From the NCBI RefSeq assembly GCF_030272615.1, contig NC_081406.1, forward strand, positions 459,694,072-459,758,071: a stretch of 64,000 nucleotides of DNA, read 5' to 3'. Under the pieces are notes generated by a model. That model did not search any database, was not told where the DNA came from, and saw only the letters and a program-made list of their open reading frames with translations. The stretch is from Cryptomeria japonica. Its lineage: Eukaryota > Streptophyta > Pinopsida > Cupressales > Cupressaceae. The position numbers were made by a program, and so were the translations under genes. This document shows positions 47,302 to 58,208 of the stretch, piece by piece. The number at the start of each line of letters is the position of its first letter. The first letter of the stretch is position 1.

Positions 47302-48375
47302 TATTAGGTCTCAGAGGCAACTGAGAGGGGGGGGAGTGAATCAGTTGTCAAATAAATTCAAACCAAAAAAACTTAACCAAACTTAATGCCTAATACTGAT
47401 AATTCAAACTTAATGTCGGTAGACAGTTTATTAGTTAATTGCAGTATCGGTAAAGATTAGTGCATGAAACAGAAAGACAATATCATCCACAACACATAAC
47501 ACCAATATTTGTACATGGAAACCCTGTAAGGGGAAAAACCACGATGGGAAACCTTTCCCACAATCAGATGATAATACTACATATAGTATGTGTATACGAT
47601 AGGGGGTCTGCGCATGCAGAAAGACCAAGCACCTATAGCTCACTGCTCAAACATAAATGGGAGTCACGCTGACTACAATTGGATGGTTAAATCCAATAAT
47701 GATGTACTGCTTAAAATAGCATCTTCATATATTGGATTTAGTACCAGTGTAGTTCTGATATGTCTTCCCAAAAACCTTCCTTCAACCTTCAAATGATGTC
47801 TGTGTGTATTTCTCTTCTTATTCTCGCACATAACTTTATACAAATATTTTTCCCAATCACATATTGATCTTACAAATAAGATCTTACATATATACCAAAA
47901 CCTAGGACCAAAATGTATAGGTTGACTTTACAAAAGATATTACAATAAAACAATTTACAATTAAATCAATAACCAATGCAATATCTGATTCAACATGTCA
48001 TCTTAATGCATTTACAACAATAATAAATCATCTCCATAGCGTGTCTTGCTAATCTGGAATAGATAGGCCTGTCGGTGTTTATCCTGGACCTATTTGCCAG
48101 TAACAACAAATATGAAAACATGAATATACCAATGAACAAATCTCCAAGAAAAATTGTCCAAATGATGTCTTCGACATAACCAAGTGTTTTCCATGTCATT
48201 TCAAGTTCTACTGAATAATATATCCTGCCGATGAATAAGATACCAGTGACTATGCATAAAGTCACTTGCTTGCCGGTGAGGATTCCCAAATCTCCAAGTG
48301 CTAGTAGGCTTGACTAGAGTTGATAAGTGTTTACATAAATGAAAAAACCATATCAACATATCTAAAATACCAACA
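47302..48375 (-). repeat. 5' LTR of copia E
   Basis: 1074 bp; the end next to the primer site is TATTAGG on the plus strand (TG mutated to TA), the other end TACCAACA. Confidence 0.92.
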
Positions 48376-48830
48376 CAAGTTGCAGGTGCGTGACTGTAAT
48401 TGTAAATTTAGGATTCATTTGCAGAGATGGAAAAACCCTTTTCGTCTCACGGATTTTTTGAAGGACCGTGCATAACTTACACACGGTCCTGATGAATTTT
48501 CTCTAAATTTATAGGGAAGGTCTTTATAAGTCCAAATACCTCAGATCCAAAGTTGCAATGCGATCTCGAATCGGTAGCTCCTTATTTCACCCATTTTGTC
48601 TTCATTTTCTGCATAGTCAACAAGTCAACTCTTCTACTTATAAAAGAGGATAAATTGCATTGCACCCTTGAAATTCACTTAGTATTCAGATCCTTATTCA
48701 CTCTAGGGTTTGCATCTAGTGAATTCAACCCCTCTTGAATGTAAATTATCTCCCAAGTGAAAATCATCCTAGTGATTTCCTTTCTCTCTCCTAGGTGGGG
48801 AATCACTAGGGTTCAATTTTCCACTTTACA
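48376..48830 (+). repeat. Gypsy L LTR, part 3 of 3
   Basis: Contains a second TATA box TATAAAAG at 48639-48646, about 0.66 kb downstream of the first once the insertions are removed, and a perfect hairpin GGACCGTG..CACGGTCC at 48463-48489. Ends CCACTTTACA next to the primer site. Confidence 0.7.
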
Positions 48831-48833
48831 TTT

Positions 48834-48846
48834 TGGTGAACCCGAC
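48834..48846 (+). other. Primer-binding site of gypsy L
   Basis: TGGTGAACCCGAC, three bases after the LTR end. This motif follows LTRs in many plant gypsy elements. I cannot name the tRNA with certainty. Confidence 0.65.
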
Positions 48847-50190
48847 ATCCTATATCTTAATTTTGATTTCTTATTTGTTAGATCTAAATAATTGAAATTT
48901 TAACTTTAAAATTTCATTTCTGAGTTTGATCTTTTTGCAAAATTTAGAGGTTAATTGCATAAATACCCTAATTTTTCATTTTGAGGAAATTAAGCATGTG
49001 AAGTATATAATTTTTATTGTTTGTTTCAGATCTGATTTCTATTTTAAATTTGCTATTAAAATCAATCTTTTTATTATAAAAATTAAGTGGTTAAACAATA
49101 AAACCCTAAATTTTAAGGGATCTCCTATTTCGACCTTTGACTGCTTATTTGATCTATCTAAACATCTCCAAACCAGACAATTTTCTAGAATCCGTAGTAG
49201 AATCACAATATCTTTCATCTTTGAAAATTTCAAAAAATGTTTGTCGGACCATGCATAATTTATGCACAATCCTTGACATTTATTATGAAATTTGGGAGTT
49301 GGATTTGACTATATTTTATTGCTTGAATCTAGAGATTTGGTTGATTCTATCAATTTTTAAACCTCCTAAGGTCGAAAAAAAATCAAAATTGCATGTTTGA
49401 TTTCCTTGCAATTTACAAAAAATCTAGATTTGAAATTGAACTTGTTTAAAATTTGGATCTTATTTCAATTTTTTAGATTTATCATTATTTTCAGATTTGT
49501 CTTCTTACTAAAAATATTCAAAATTTCAATTCCCTCCTTTTGGCAAAATTTCAAAATCAATTGGTTAGGATCTAAAACCCTAATTTTTAAATTAAATTGG
49601 AGTTTGTGAAAATTTCAATCAAATTCATTAATTTTTAGTCCTCTAAACATTTTCCAAGTTGGCCGTATCCATTAGGTCTGGTATTCTTCAAAATTTTCTT
49701 TCAATTCATCATATTTCACAAAACCCTAATTAGGTCCTATTTCAACATTCTGAGCTTAAATTAACCTATCTATAGATCATAAAATAACTAAATTGTTTGG
49801 AATTAGTAAAAAAATCATCGTATCTATCATCCCTAAAAAATTCAAAAAGAGTTGAAGGGATCGTGCATAACTTACGCATAGTCCCTAGCTTTTTTCCTGA
49901 AATTTTGGGAGACTGTTAGACTATGTTTTACTACTCAATTCTAGAAAATTGGTTGATTTTGTTGAATTTTGTTCCCTCTAACATTAAAAATAATCTCCAC
50001 TTTCAACATTCAATTTTCAAGATACAGTTTAAAATTAAGTGGTTAATTAAGAACAACCCTAATTTTAAATTAAAAAATTTCAATTCAACAACTTTGAATT
50101 TATAAAATTAACAGATTTTTCAGGACACCCTAATTTTAATTTTCAATCTCTTTTGGATAATTATCATCATTCCTGGAAATTACACCATTC
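48847..50190 (+). other. Leader of gypsy L with a diverged ~610-bp tandem repeat
   Basis: AT-rich, with no gag reached. 49200-49400 and 49810-50010 are diverged direct repeats (words such as TTTGGGAG, TTGGTTGATT). Each carries a palindromic core related to the LTR hairpin: GGACCATGCATAATTTATGC at 49246 and GTGCATAACTTACGCATAGT at 49863. The leader breaks off where copia F begins. Confidence 0.6.
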
Positions 50191-50194
50191 CTTC

Positions 50195-51191
50195 TTTAAA
50201 TCAATTACTAAGGGCAGTGCTAATAGTAATTTATATTATAAAATCACTAATGATGATATACTGATTGTTGAAGTATTTGTTGATGATGTTATTTTTGGAG
50301 GTGAAGATAAATTATGCATAGAATTTTCTAAGAACATGGAGAAAGAATATGAGATGTCTATGATTGGTGAGATGAAATTTTTCTTAGGTTTACAGATTAC
50401 TCAGACTGACAAAGGTATTTTTATCTATAAAACTAAATATGTTAAGGAATTGTTGAAGAAATTTGGTATGGGAGATTCTAAACCGGTAAGTACACCTATG
50501 GTTAGAAGTGAGAAACTGACAAGGAAATAGGTTTCTGTGCTGATAAATCCTACAAGATACAAATCTATGATTGGAGGTCTACTTTATTTAACTCAGACTA
50601 GACCTGACATTATGAATGTTGTTTGTATTGTTTCAAGATTTCAGAGTGATCCTAAAGAAAATCATGAGATGGTGGTAAAAAAGATTTTTAGATACTTGCA
50701 AGGTACATCACAATATGGTTTGTGGTATCTTGAGAATGATAACTTCACTTTATGTGCATATGCATATGCTAACAGGGTTGGAGATGTTGATGACTAGAAA
50801 AGTACTTCTGGTGGAACTTTCTTTCTTGGAAAGAAGTTGGTTTCATGGATCAGCAAGAAATAGTCATATACTTCTTTATCTACTGCTTGAGCCGAGTATG
50901 TTGTTGCTACTACTAATCGTACACAAGTTTTTATGGATGAAGCAAATGTTGAAGGATATTAAGGTGGATTGTGATGCACTGGTAGTTATTCATTGTGATA
51001 ACTCTTCTTCTATTGATATATCTATCAAGTATAACTTTTTAAAGGATAAGGTGGAAGCAAATGAAGTTAAACTTGTTTATGTGAACACTAAAGATCAAAT
51101 TGCAGATTTTTTCACTAAACCTTTATCTAAGGAATCTTTTTAGTACTTGAGAGATAGATTGGGGATTTCTGCACCTCTGATAGAGACTTGA
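50195..51191 (+). pseudogene. RT C-terminus and RNase H of copia F
   Basis: Starts at KGSANSNLYYKITNDD, with FVDD at 50276-50287, then GLLYLTQTRPDIMNVVCIVS, KSTSGGTFFLGKKLVSWISK, and the end GISAPLIET with TGA at 51189-51191. In-frame stops interrupt at EKLTRK, VGDVDD and after WISKK, and a frameshift near 50935 changes frame. Closest to E and G in the window. Confidence 0.88.
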
Positions 51192-51600
51192 TTGATGTGG
51201 TTTGTCATCAGTCCAGTATGCATTATTAGAAACACTATTCATTCCATCACTGATGTGGGATGCTACTGCTCAGAGGGAGTAGTCAGCTTTGAGATTCATA
51301 GGCTAACATTTTTTCTTTGATATTTCTGTCAGATTTGTGGCATTCATGTCAAAGGGGGAGAGATATTGATGTGAAAAAGATAAAGAAAGAAAAAAGAAAA
51401 TCATAGGGGGAGAGATAGCGATGTGAAAAATTAAGTCAAAAATTTGTAGAGATATTATTCATGGGGGGAGAGACATTGATATTCAGATCTATATGCAGGA
51501 GATTGTTGGTTGTCTTCCATAGGGGGAGACTTGTTTGGAATTTCTTGGTACTTAGATTTTTTTCACATCTACTATTGCCATCAATGCCAAAGGGGGAGAT
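51192..51600 (+). other. 3' tail of copia F with repeated purine tracts
   Basis: At least four tracts of the form GGGGGAGA occur (near 51352, 51405, 51465, 51523), before the true polypurine tract GCCAAAGGGGGAGAT at 51586-51600. Confidence 0.75.
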
Positions 51601-52769
51601 TGTTGGCCATTTGGTGGAATTGATTATGTGTTGCATTGATGTCAACACTAGCAGTTTGGATGCTTTACCAGCACCCTTCTGGTCCCGGTAGGTTGAGTGG
51701 TTTTTGGTTAACTTGGATCCAACATGATCTGGTTAACTTCAGTATAATTTGGTGATGGAATTGGCTTGTTCATAATGGCTATACTCATATTTGGTCAGTT
51801 GGTTTCGGTTTGCTGATTGGATGCTATCCTGCTTACACAGAAGATTGGTTTCTAGTTCCAGCGAGGGTTTCACTGGTAGATCTTTTGGTGGAGATGTTTG
51901 ATGAATTGAATAAGTAGCATTGGTGTAGCTTCTGGTAGAGTTTCAGGATGTTGTTGGTAATCTTGTTCGAGATGGCATTTGGAGATCATTGTTGAAGAGT
52001 GTCGGCCTATACTTGGTCTTGGTTGATCTAGGTTATGGACTTGCATTAACGTAACATGTGGAGGAATTATTGTTGTATTTCCAGGATGTCTTTTGTTTTA
52101 GTCTAAGGCCAACATGGCTTTTGATGATGTAATTGTTTTATTATCTGGTAGCTCACTTGATTGTTTATGGTCGAGGGTTTGTATAAATAAGATGTAAGAT
52201 CTCATTGTAGATCATCATGGTTTTTGTAAGAGGTCATGTTCAAGGAATGTAATATGCGAATATTGTAATGTCATTTAGACAGAGGAGTTGGTCGATCAAT
52301 GGAGATATAATTGGATGTGTAAGAGGATTTAGTCTTCCTATATTGAGCTTGACCAGAACTATACTCAGGCATAGGAGATGCTCTCTTTTGAAGTTCAACA
52401 CTTTTCCGCATTGTAGTCTAGATTTGTATGTAGTTAGTGAGACTCCTTTTTTTGATGAGAAGTGCATGCTCTAGGATGTTGGCCTTCCTGCAAGTGCAAG
52501 ACCCTTCATTATAAATTCACATACTTACTATAAAAGTATTATCTAATTGTGGGTAGGCTTCCCACTATGGTTTTTCCCTTTACTAGGTTTTCCACGTACA
52601 AATATTGGTGTTGTGTGGATGGATTTTATTCTATGATTATTATTTATGCTTAATTGGATTAACTGTTATTCTGGTATTGTGGTTTTGAATTGATAATGCT
52701 TTAGGTAATATATGATATCTGACTCACCCCCCCTCTCATTTGTCTTCCGGTTATATGAACTATCTAATA
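51601..52769 (+). repeat. 3' LTR of copia F (1169 bp)
   Basis: Starts TGTTGGCCATTTGG, ends ACTATCTAATA (expected CTAACA). The hairpin GTGGG..CCCAC is at 52549-52565 and CACCCCCCCTCTCA near the end. Confidence 0.88.
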
Positions 52770-54485
52770 TTGACATCATCAGAAAACTCAACTGTAACTG
52801 AAGAGAAGCACAGAGAGCCTAAAAATTAGAAAACACCAAGGTATGCAAGGCTAAACCATTAGGAAAATCAGATCATTGGAGACAAAAACATGGGAGTTAT
52901 GACAAGGAGAATATTGGCAAATCAAGAGGTATGTTTCATTTCTCAGATTGAACCTCCATCAGTAATTGAAGCTTGTAAATATGAATGTTGGATGAAATAT
53001 ATGGAAGATGAATTAGATCATGTAGAAAAGATCAATACTTTGTATTTAGTTCCCCAACCTAAAAATAAGAATGTTATTGGATCAAAATAGATTTTTAGAA
53101 ATAAACAGAATGAGAATGGACAAGTTGTAAGAAACAAGGCTAGAATTTTTTTGCAAAGGATATTCTTAGAAGGAAGGAATTGATTATGGTGAAAATTTTG
53201 CACCAGTAGCTAGAATTGAAGTTTTTAGACTATTTCTTGCTTATGTAGCCTATAAGAACTACAAGGTCTATCAGATGGATGTTAAGTGTGCATTCCTAAA
53301 TGGATAACCTGAAGAGGAATTGTTTATTGAGAAACCTGATGGATTTTTACTGATAGATGACAAAAATATGGTTTGCAGATTAAGGAAAGCCCTATATGGA
53401 TTAAAACAAGCTCCTAGAGCTTCATATGCAAGGCTGGATAAGTAACTTTTGAGGCTTGATTTTATAAAAGGTAATGCTGATAGTAACCTATATTATAAGA
53501 TCACTAATGATGATATTCTGATTATTGAACTATTTGTTGATGATATAATTTTTGGAGGTGAAGAAAAATTATGCATGAAATTTTCTTATAATATGCAGAG
53601 TGAATTTGAAATGTCTATGACTAGAGAAATAAGATTTTTTCTAAGTTTGAAGATTACTCAGACTGACAAAGGCATCTTTATCTGTCAAACTAAGTATCTC
53701 AAGGAATTGTTGAATAAGTTTGGTATGGAAAATTCTAAAACCAGTTAGTACTCCTATGGTTACAAGTGAAAAATTATCAATTAAGGATGTATCGCCTTTA
53801 GTAAATTATACAAGATATAAATCCATGATTGGTGGTTTGCTATATCTAACTCAGACTAGACCAGATATAATGAATGCAGTCAGAATTGTATCAAGATTTC
53901 AAATTAATCCAAGAGAATCATGAAAGTGAAACAAAACGGATATTTCATTATTTGCAAAGAACAATTGAATATGGTTTATGGTACCCTAAAGAGGATGACT
54001 TTACTTTATGTGCATATACAGATGCGGATTGGGCAAGTGATGTTGATGATCGGAAGAGTACATTCGGTGGAGCATTCTTCCTTGGGAAGAAGTGTGTCTC
54101 ATGGGTCAACAAGAAGGAGTCATACATTTCTTTATCTACTGTTGAAGCTGAATATGTTGCGGCCGCAACCAATTGTACTCAATCTCTATGGATGAAGTAG
54201 AAGTTGAAGGATATACAAGTGAGTTGTAATGGTCTAGTAGTTATCCATTGTGATAACTTTGCAATTATTGACATATCAAATAATCCAATATTTCACTCCA
54301 AGAATAAGAACATATCAATCAGGTATAACATTTTGAAGGAAAAGGTGGAAGCAAAAGAAGTCAGAATAGTTTATGTGAACACTAAAGAGAAGATAGCAAA
54401 CATATTCACTAAACCTTTGTCTCGGGAATCATTTGAGTATTTGAGAAATAGATTGGGGGTTTCTACCTCTCTATTAGAGACTTAA
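52770..54485 (+). pseudogene. Pol remnant of copia G (linker, RT, RNase H)
   Basis: Opens in the integrase-RT linker (SSENSTVTEE-like), then QIIGDKNMGVMTRRILANQE, RT palm pieces, FVDD at 53533-53544, [51 protein letters not shown] and GVSTSLLET with its stop at 54483-54485. At least four frame changes and several stops. Confidence 0.88.
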
Positions 54486-54739
54486 CTGATGCAGATGTGC
54501 ATCATTCTGGTATGCATTATCAGAGCTATCCTTTGTTCTGGATTGATAAAATAATTCTACTACTCAGGGAGAGTAGTCAACCTTGAGATGTAGAGTATTT
54601 TAATTTTGTTTGATTCTTTGGCACTATTGTCAAATGGGGAGAAATATATGTGAAAAATTATTCTTATTTATTGATTGCACTCCTTAGGAGGATTTTGGTG
54701 GTATTTGGTCTTTTGTTTCAAATTTGATTTAGAGCTTCA

Positions 54740-55225
54740 CTGTTATATTATTTTGTTGGCAAATGCACACTCCAATGAGAAATTGTAGGTGATTGAAGGT
54801 ATTGTCATTGATGGAAACCTTACAATCATGTGATAGCGGCAGGCAGACACATTGGAGGAGGAGGAGGAGGAGGAGGAGGAGAAGAAGAAGAAGAAGAAGA
54901 AGAAGAAGAAGAAGAAGAAGAAGAAGAAGGAGGAGGTAAAACAAGATATTGCTCCACTAGATAAACTCCTTAGTGAAATAATAGAAGATGGAAAGTTGAA
55001 AAACTTTAGCAAACTGTACAACACACTTTCCGCTAATGACAAAGAAAGCATAGAAAATAGTGTAATTTTACACTTGGATATATACAAGAAATTTTTAATG
55101 GAAATTGTTGATGAAATACCCAATAATTTGTATAGAAGACTAGAAGCTAGAAGGGTAGCCATTGTTGAATCACCCCACCTCCCCCCCCCCTCCTTCTCAG
55201 TATCTTTGGGAATCCTGACATATTT
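54740..55225 (+). other. Insert in the tail of copia G with a coding-like segment
   Basis: Copia tail sequence seen in F is interrupted here. After a GGA/GAA tract the plus strand stays open for about 100 codons: EEVKQDIAPLDKLLSEIIED, then GKLKNFSKLYNTLSANDKES and KKFLMEIVDEIPNNLYRRLE. The composition is that of a soluble helical protein. I do not recognise it. It may be captured host exon sequence or a separate insertion; edges are approximate and no target duplication was found. Confidence 0.5.
54854..54936. repeat. (GGA)n(GAA)n microsatellite
   Basis: Pure trinucleotide repeats coding poly-Glu/Lys on the plus strand. The minus-strand Ser/Leu/Phe ORF is an artefact. Confidence 0.97.
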
Positions 55226-55333
55226 TATAGGAGATTGTTGGCAATCTTCCATTGGGGGAGACTTGTTTGGCATTTTCTTGGCACTTAGATGTTTTTCACA
55301 TCTAGTGTTGCCATCAATGCCAAAGGGGGAGAT
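55226..55333 (+). other. 3' tail and polypurine tract of copia G
   Basis: Resumes at GGAGATTGTTGGCAATCTTC, ends with GCCAAAGGGGGAGAT just before the LTR. Confidence 0.8.
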
Positions 55334-56527
55334 TGTTGGTCATATAATGGAATTGATTATGTGTTGGACTGATGTTTTGTCATTGATGTCAACACTTGTT
55401 GTTATGGTTGTTTACCGGCTTCCGGTAGAAGGATTGGATAGGAAAGATAATCAGTTGATTGTCACCAGTATGAATTGGTTGATGGAATAAGTTTGTATGG
55501 ACGGTTCATATGCTTCTGAAGTATGTTTCAGTCAGTTGGTATTGTTTTGATGATCGGATGCTTTCTTATGTTCTAGTAAGCTTTCTTTATTGGTCCAGTA
55601 AGGGTTTCATCGATAGAGATTTATTGAAGATCTTTGATGTAATGCATAAGTGGTGTTGGTGTAGCTTCTAGAAGGGATTCAGAATGTTGATGGTGATTGT
55701 GGTCGTGCCTCGTTTGATTGGTGTCATTTCTTTGACGTGTGTGGATCTAATTTAGGTCCAGTGCTATCTAGGTTATGGATCAGTTTGCATGTAACATGTT
55801 GGTGGATCCTCTGATGGGCTTCTAGGATGTTTTATTAATTGGATGATATTTGTTTATTCTTATTCCAACATGATTTATGATTTTGTTTCAATTTTATGTA
55901 ATGGATCTATTGAACTATCATTTGTGTGGCCGACCTAATTGATTAGGTTCTGGGTTAGTATAAATATATGTAATATTTCATTGTAGATCATATAGGAAAT
56001 GAGCGAATAATGTAATGATAATTTGTGTAGAGGATTTGGTCAATCATAGGTGATCGAGTTGGGTTTATGTAAGAGGTTTTAGACCTCTAGTATTGAGCTT
56101 AACCAGAAATGTAATCTAGCATGTTTGAGGCTATCACCAGAAATTCTTCTCTCTGGATTGTAGTCCAAATATCTTGAGGTGGTGGACATCTTTGTAGTTA
56201 GTGAGACTCCATTGTAATGAGCAGTGCACTCTGGGAAGTGTCCCTTCCTGCATGTGCAGCCCCCTATTGTAATCATATACTTACTGCAGAAGTATCATCT
56301 AACTGTGGGTTGGGTTTCCCACTAAGGTTTTTCCCTTTCCAGGTTTTCCATGTATAAATTATTGTGTTATGTGTTATTGATGCATGGTATTGATTCTTTG
56401 GTTTTTATTTATGCTTTAATTCTTAATCAGTTATACCGGTATATAAGGTTTTAAGTGCTTTAATTCACATAATCTATTAACAACTAATTCACCCCCCCCT
56501 CTCAGTTGTTTTCTTGTTATCTTAACA
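55334..56527 (+). repeat. 3' LTR of copia G (1194 bp)
   Basis: Starts TGTTGGTCATATAATGG, ends CTTGTTATCTTAACA. Hairpin GTGGG..CCCAC at 56305-56322. Confidence 0.88.
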
Positions 56528-56640
56528 TGAACAAATTCTAGATATTTTTACAAAAAACCCTTTCTCATGATACTTTTGAGCATCTCTAAAAGAAGTTGGG
56601 AGTTATTTCTCCCTCCTCTTGAATAAATAAGTAAAGGGTG
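56528..56640 (+). pseudogene. C-terminal end of pol of copia H
   Basis: Reads EQILDIFTKNPFSHDTFEHL then, after a stop, KKLGVISPSS, the standard end of copia RNase H (ADIFTKxLxxxxFxxLRxxLGV). It shows that G is inserted in a third copia element. Confidence 0.75.
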
Positions 56641-56647
56641 AGGGGAG

Positions 56648-57115
56648 TGTTGGTGCTCTTGCAAAGTGTTTTAGAAATGTTATGCTAGCAACAATGATAT
56701 TAGAAGGATTATTGGTGTGTGGTATTATGGGGTGTAATGCCTCTCTAACTATAACATGGTTAAGAAGGTATCATGATGTTGAACCTATGCTTAGATACAA
56801 ATGTAGTAAGTATTTTTTATATTGAAATGTTAATCAATGTAGACAAAAATATATGTTAGATCTAGTAATCACTATGACAATGATGTTATAAATTCAGTTA
56901 ATTATCTGAAAGTATTATTGTTATGTTTCAATGGATACTTAGATAGAAAGGGGTGATATCGAAACATTCAAATATATGATAATGCATGTGATATTAAAAT
57001 TTTCTTCCAATGAGTTTAACACTTTAGTTATTTATATGTATATGTTGATGTTTGGATAATAGTAGGAGAATGTTTTGACTATACTGATTAAAATATGATT
57101 ATTTGACGATGCTTT
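56648..57115 (+). repeat. 3' LTR fragment of copia H
   Basis: Begins TGTTGGTGCTCTTGC right after purine-rich AAAGGGTGAGGGGAG. The right end is not identifiable because LTR J starts at 57116. Confidence 0.5.
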
Positions 57116-58159
57116 TGTTGGAATCAATAAACACTAAGGGGGGGACTGAATCAGTGTTCTACAATTTTTAACCTTATTAACTTGTCCTTTCAACCACTTA
57201 ATGCGAATGAACAAAAGAAAGATGTAGAAACACAAAGAAAACAACAACAACGCCATAACACCAAATTTTGTACATGGAAAACCAAGTTAAGGGAAAAACC
57301 ACGATGGGGATGAGACCCACAATATAAGTATACTCTGCATAAGTATACAAATATTGCAATGCAAATGCACATGCACTCAGGCACACTACCTAGAGCTCAC
57401 TACACAAAAGAAATAAGGGAATTAACCTCGGAAGGCTCACTGCCTTACAAAATCTTTAAAAAAAGATAATTGGAATGCTTGAACTGAAAAATAGCATCTA
57501 AAAATGCCAATGTGCATTTCCGGTTAAGCACAAAACACTTATTCTCTAGTCACTTTGTTCCACTATTCTACTTTATTCCAGAGCATAATTCCTTCAATTG
57601 CGCATGTGAAAATGTGCACAATCGATCACAAACACTTTTCACGCACACACTGATATAAAAAATAGTCATATCCACTAGTCTTTTATATCCGCACCATGAA
57701 ATTAAGTCTTCTACATATCGGCTAAAAGAACATTATCAAAATATTGAAACATGCATACATAGTTGGCTCAATCCTAGCTCTAATGCATATGGAGACCAAA
57801 AGGAATTACCCACATGCTTCCTGAATGTTTGCTAAACATCCTTAAACACCAAAATTACTCTACTGATTCCACACAATGATCAACTAACCAAAACTTTCAT
57901 ACAACACTATTCATCCTAAAAACCTGTATACCGGATCTTCTAGCTCAGTCAAGAATCAACACTAGAGGCTAAGATTCTAGAATAAGGTGCTCCAAACATA
58001 TAACAACCTTCCTCTAGCTCCACAACACAATATCTTCAACTGAAATGAAACACCAACCACAACACTGTAAACTTCTAGATCCACTATTCTAACTTCACCA
58101 AACTTAACCAAATCTTCATTCTGACTTTCGGTAGCATCAAATCACACATTGTAGATACA
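57116..58159 (-). repeat. Copia-type LTR J, minus orientation
   Basis: Starts TGTTGGAATCAATAAACAC with AAGGGGGGG and GAATCAGTG as in the LTRs of D and E, has the shared hairpin (complement of GTGGG..CCCAT near 57305-57320), and ends near GTAGATACA. Next comes a degraded polypurine/tail-like stretch (58160-58205) similar to that after the left LTRs of D and E, so J is probably a 3' LTR of an element otherwise lost. No clear target duplication. Confidence 0.6.
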
Positions 58160-58208
58160 ATATTTGACTTCATTTGCCATCAATGAAAACATTAGATGAT
58201 CTATACAG

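Larger units (their letters stand above)
41704..48375 (-). mobile_element. Ty1/copia retrotransposon E, complete (6.7 kb)
   Basis: Flanked by target duplication CAAGT (41699-41703 and 48376-48380). LTRs of 1073 and 1074 bp, primer site, gag-pol and polypurine tract are all present in minus orientation. It is closely related to D, F and G. Several key residues are lost through G-to-A or C-to-T changes. Confidence 0.95.
50191..52769 (+). mobile_element. Copia F, 5'-truncated (RT to 3' LTR)
   Basis: Begins abruptly in the RT domain and runs to a full 3' LTR. Sequence after the LTR (52770 on) is pol of another copia, G, so F had inserted into G. The left part of both is gone, replaced by the leader of gypsy L, which points to a later deletion. 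Confidence 0.88.
52770..56527 (+). mobile_element. Copia G, 5'-truncated, with an insert in its tail
   Basis: Internal pol resumes directly after the F LTR and continues to a 3' LTR (55334-56527). About 480 bp of unrelated sequence, including a GGA/GAA microsatellite and an open frame, sits in its 3' tail. G itself lies in the pol C-terminus of copia H. Confidence 0.87.

Noticed and set aside
54743-55273. 176-codon minus ORF with poly-Phe and poly-Ser
   Set aside because: Complement of the (GGA/GAA) tract; the plus strand reads better as protein.
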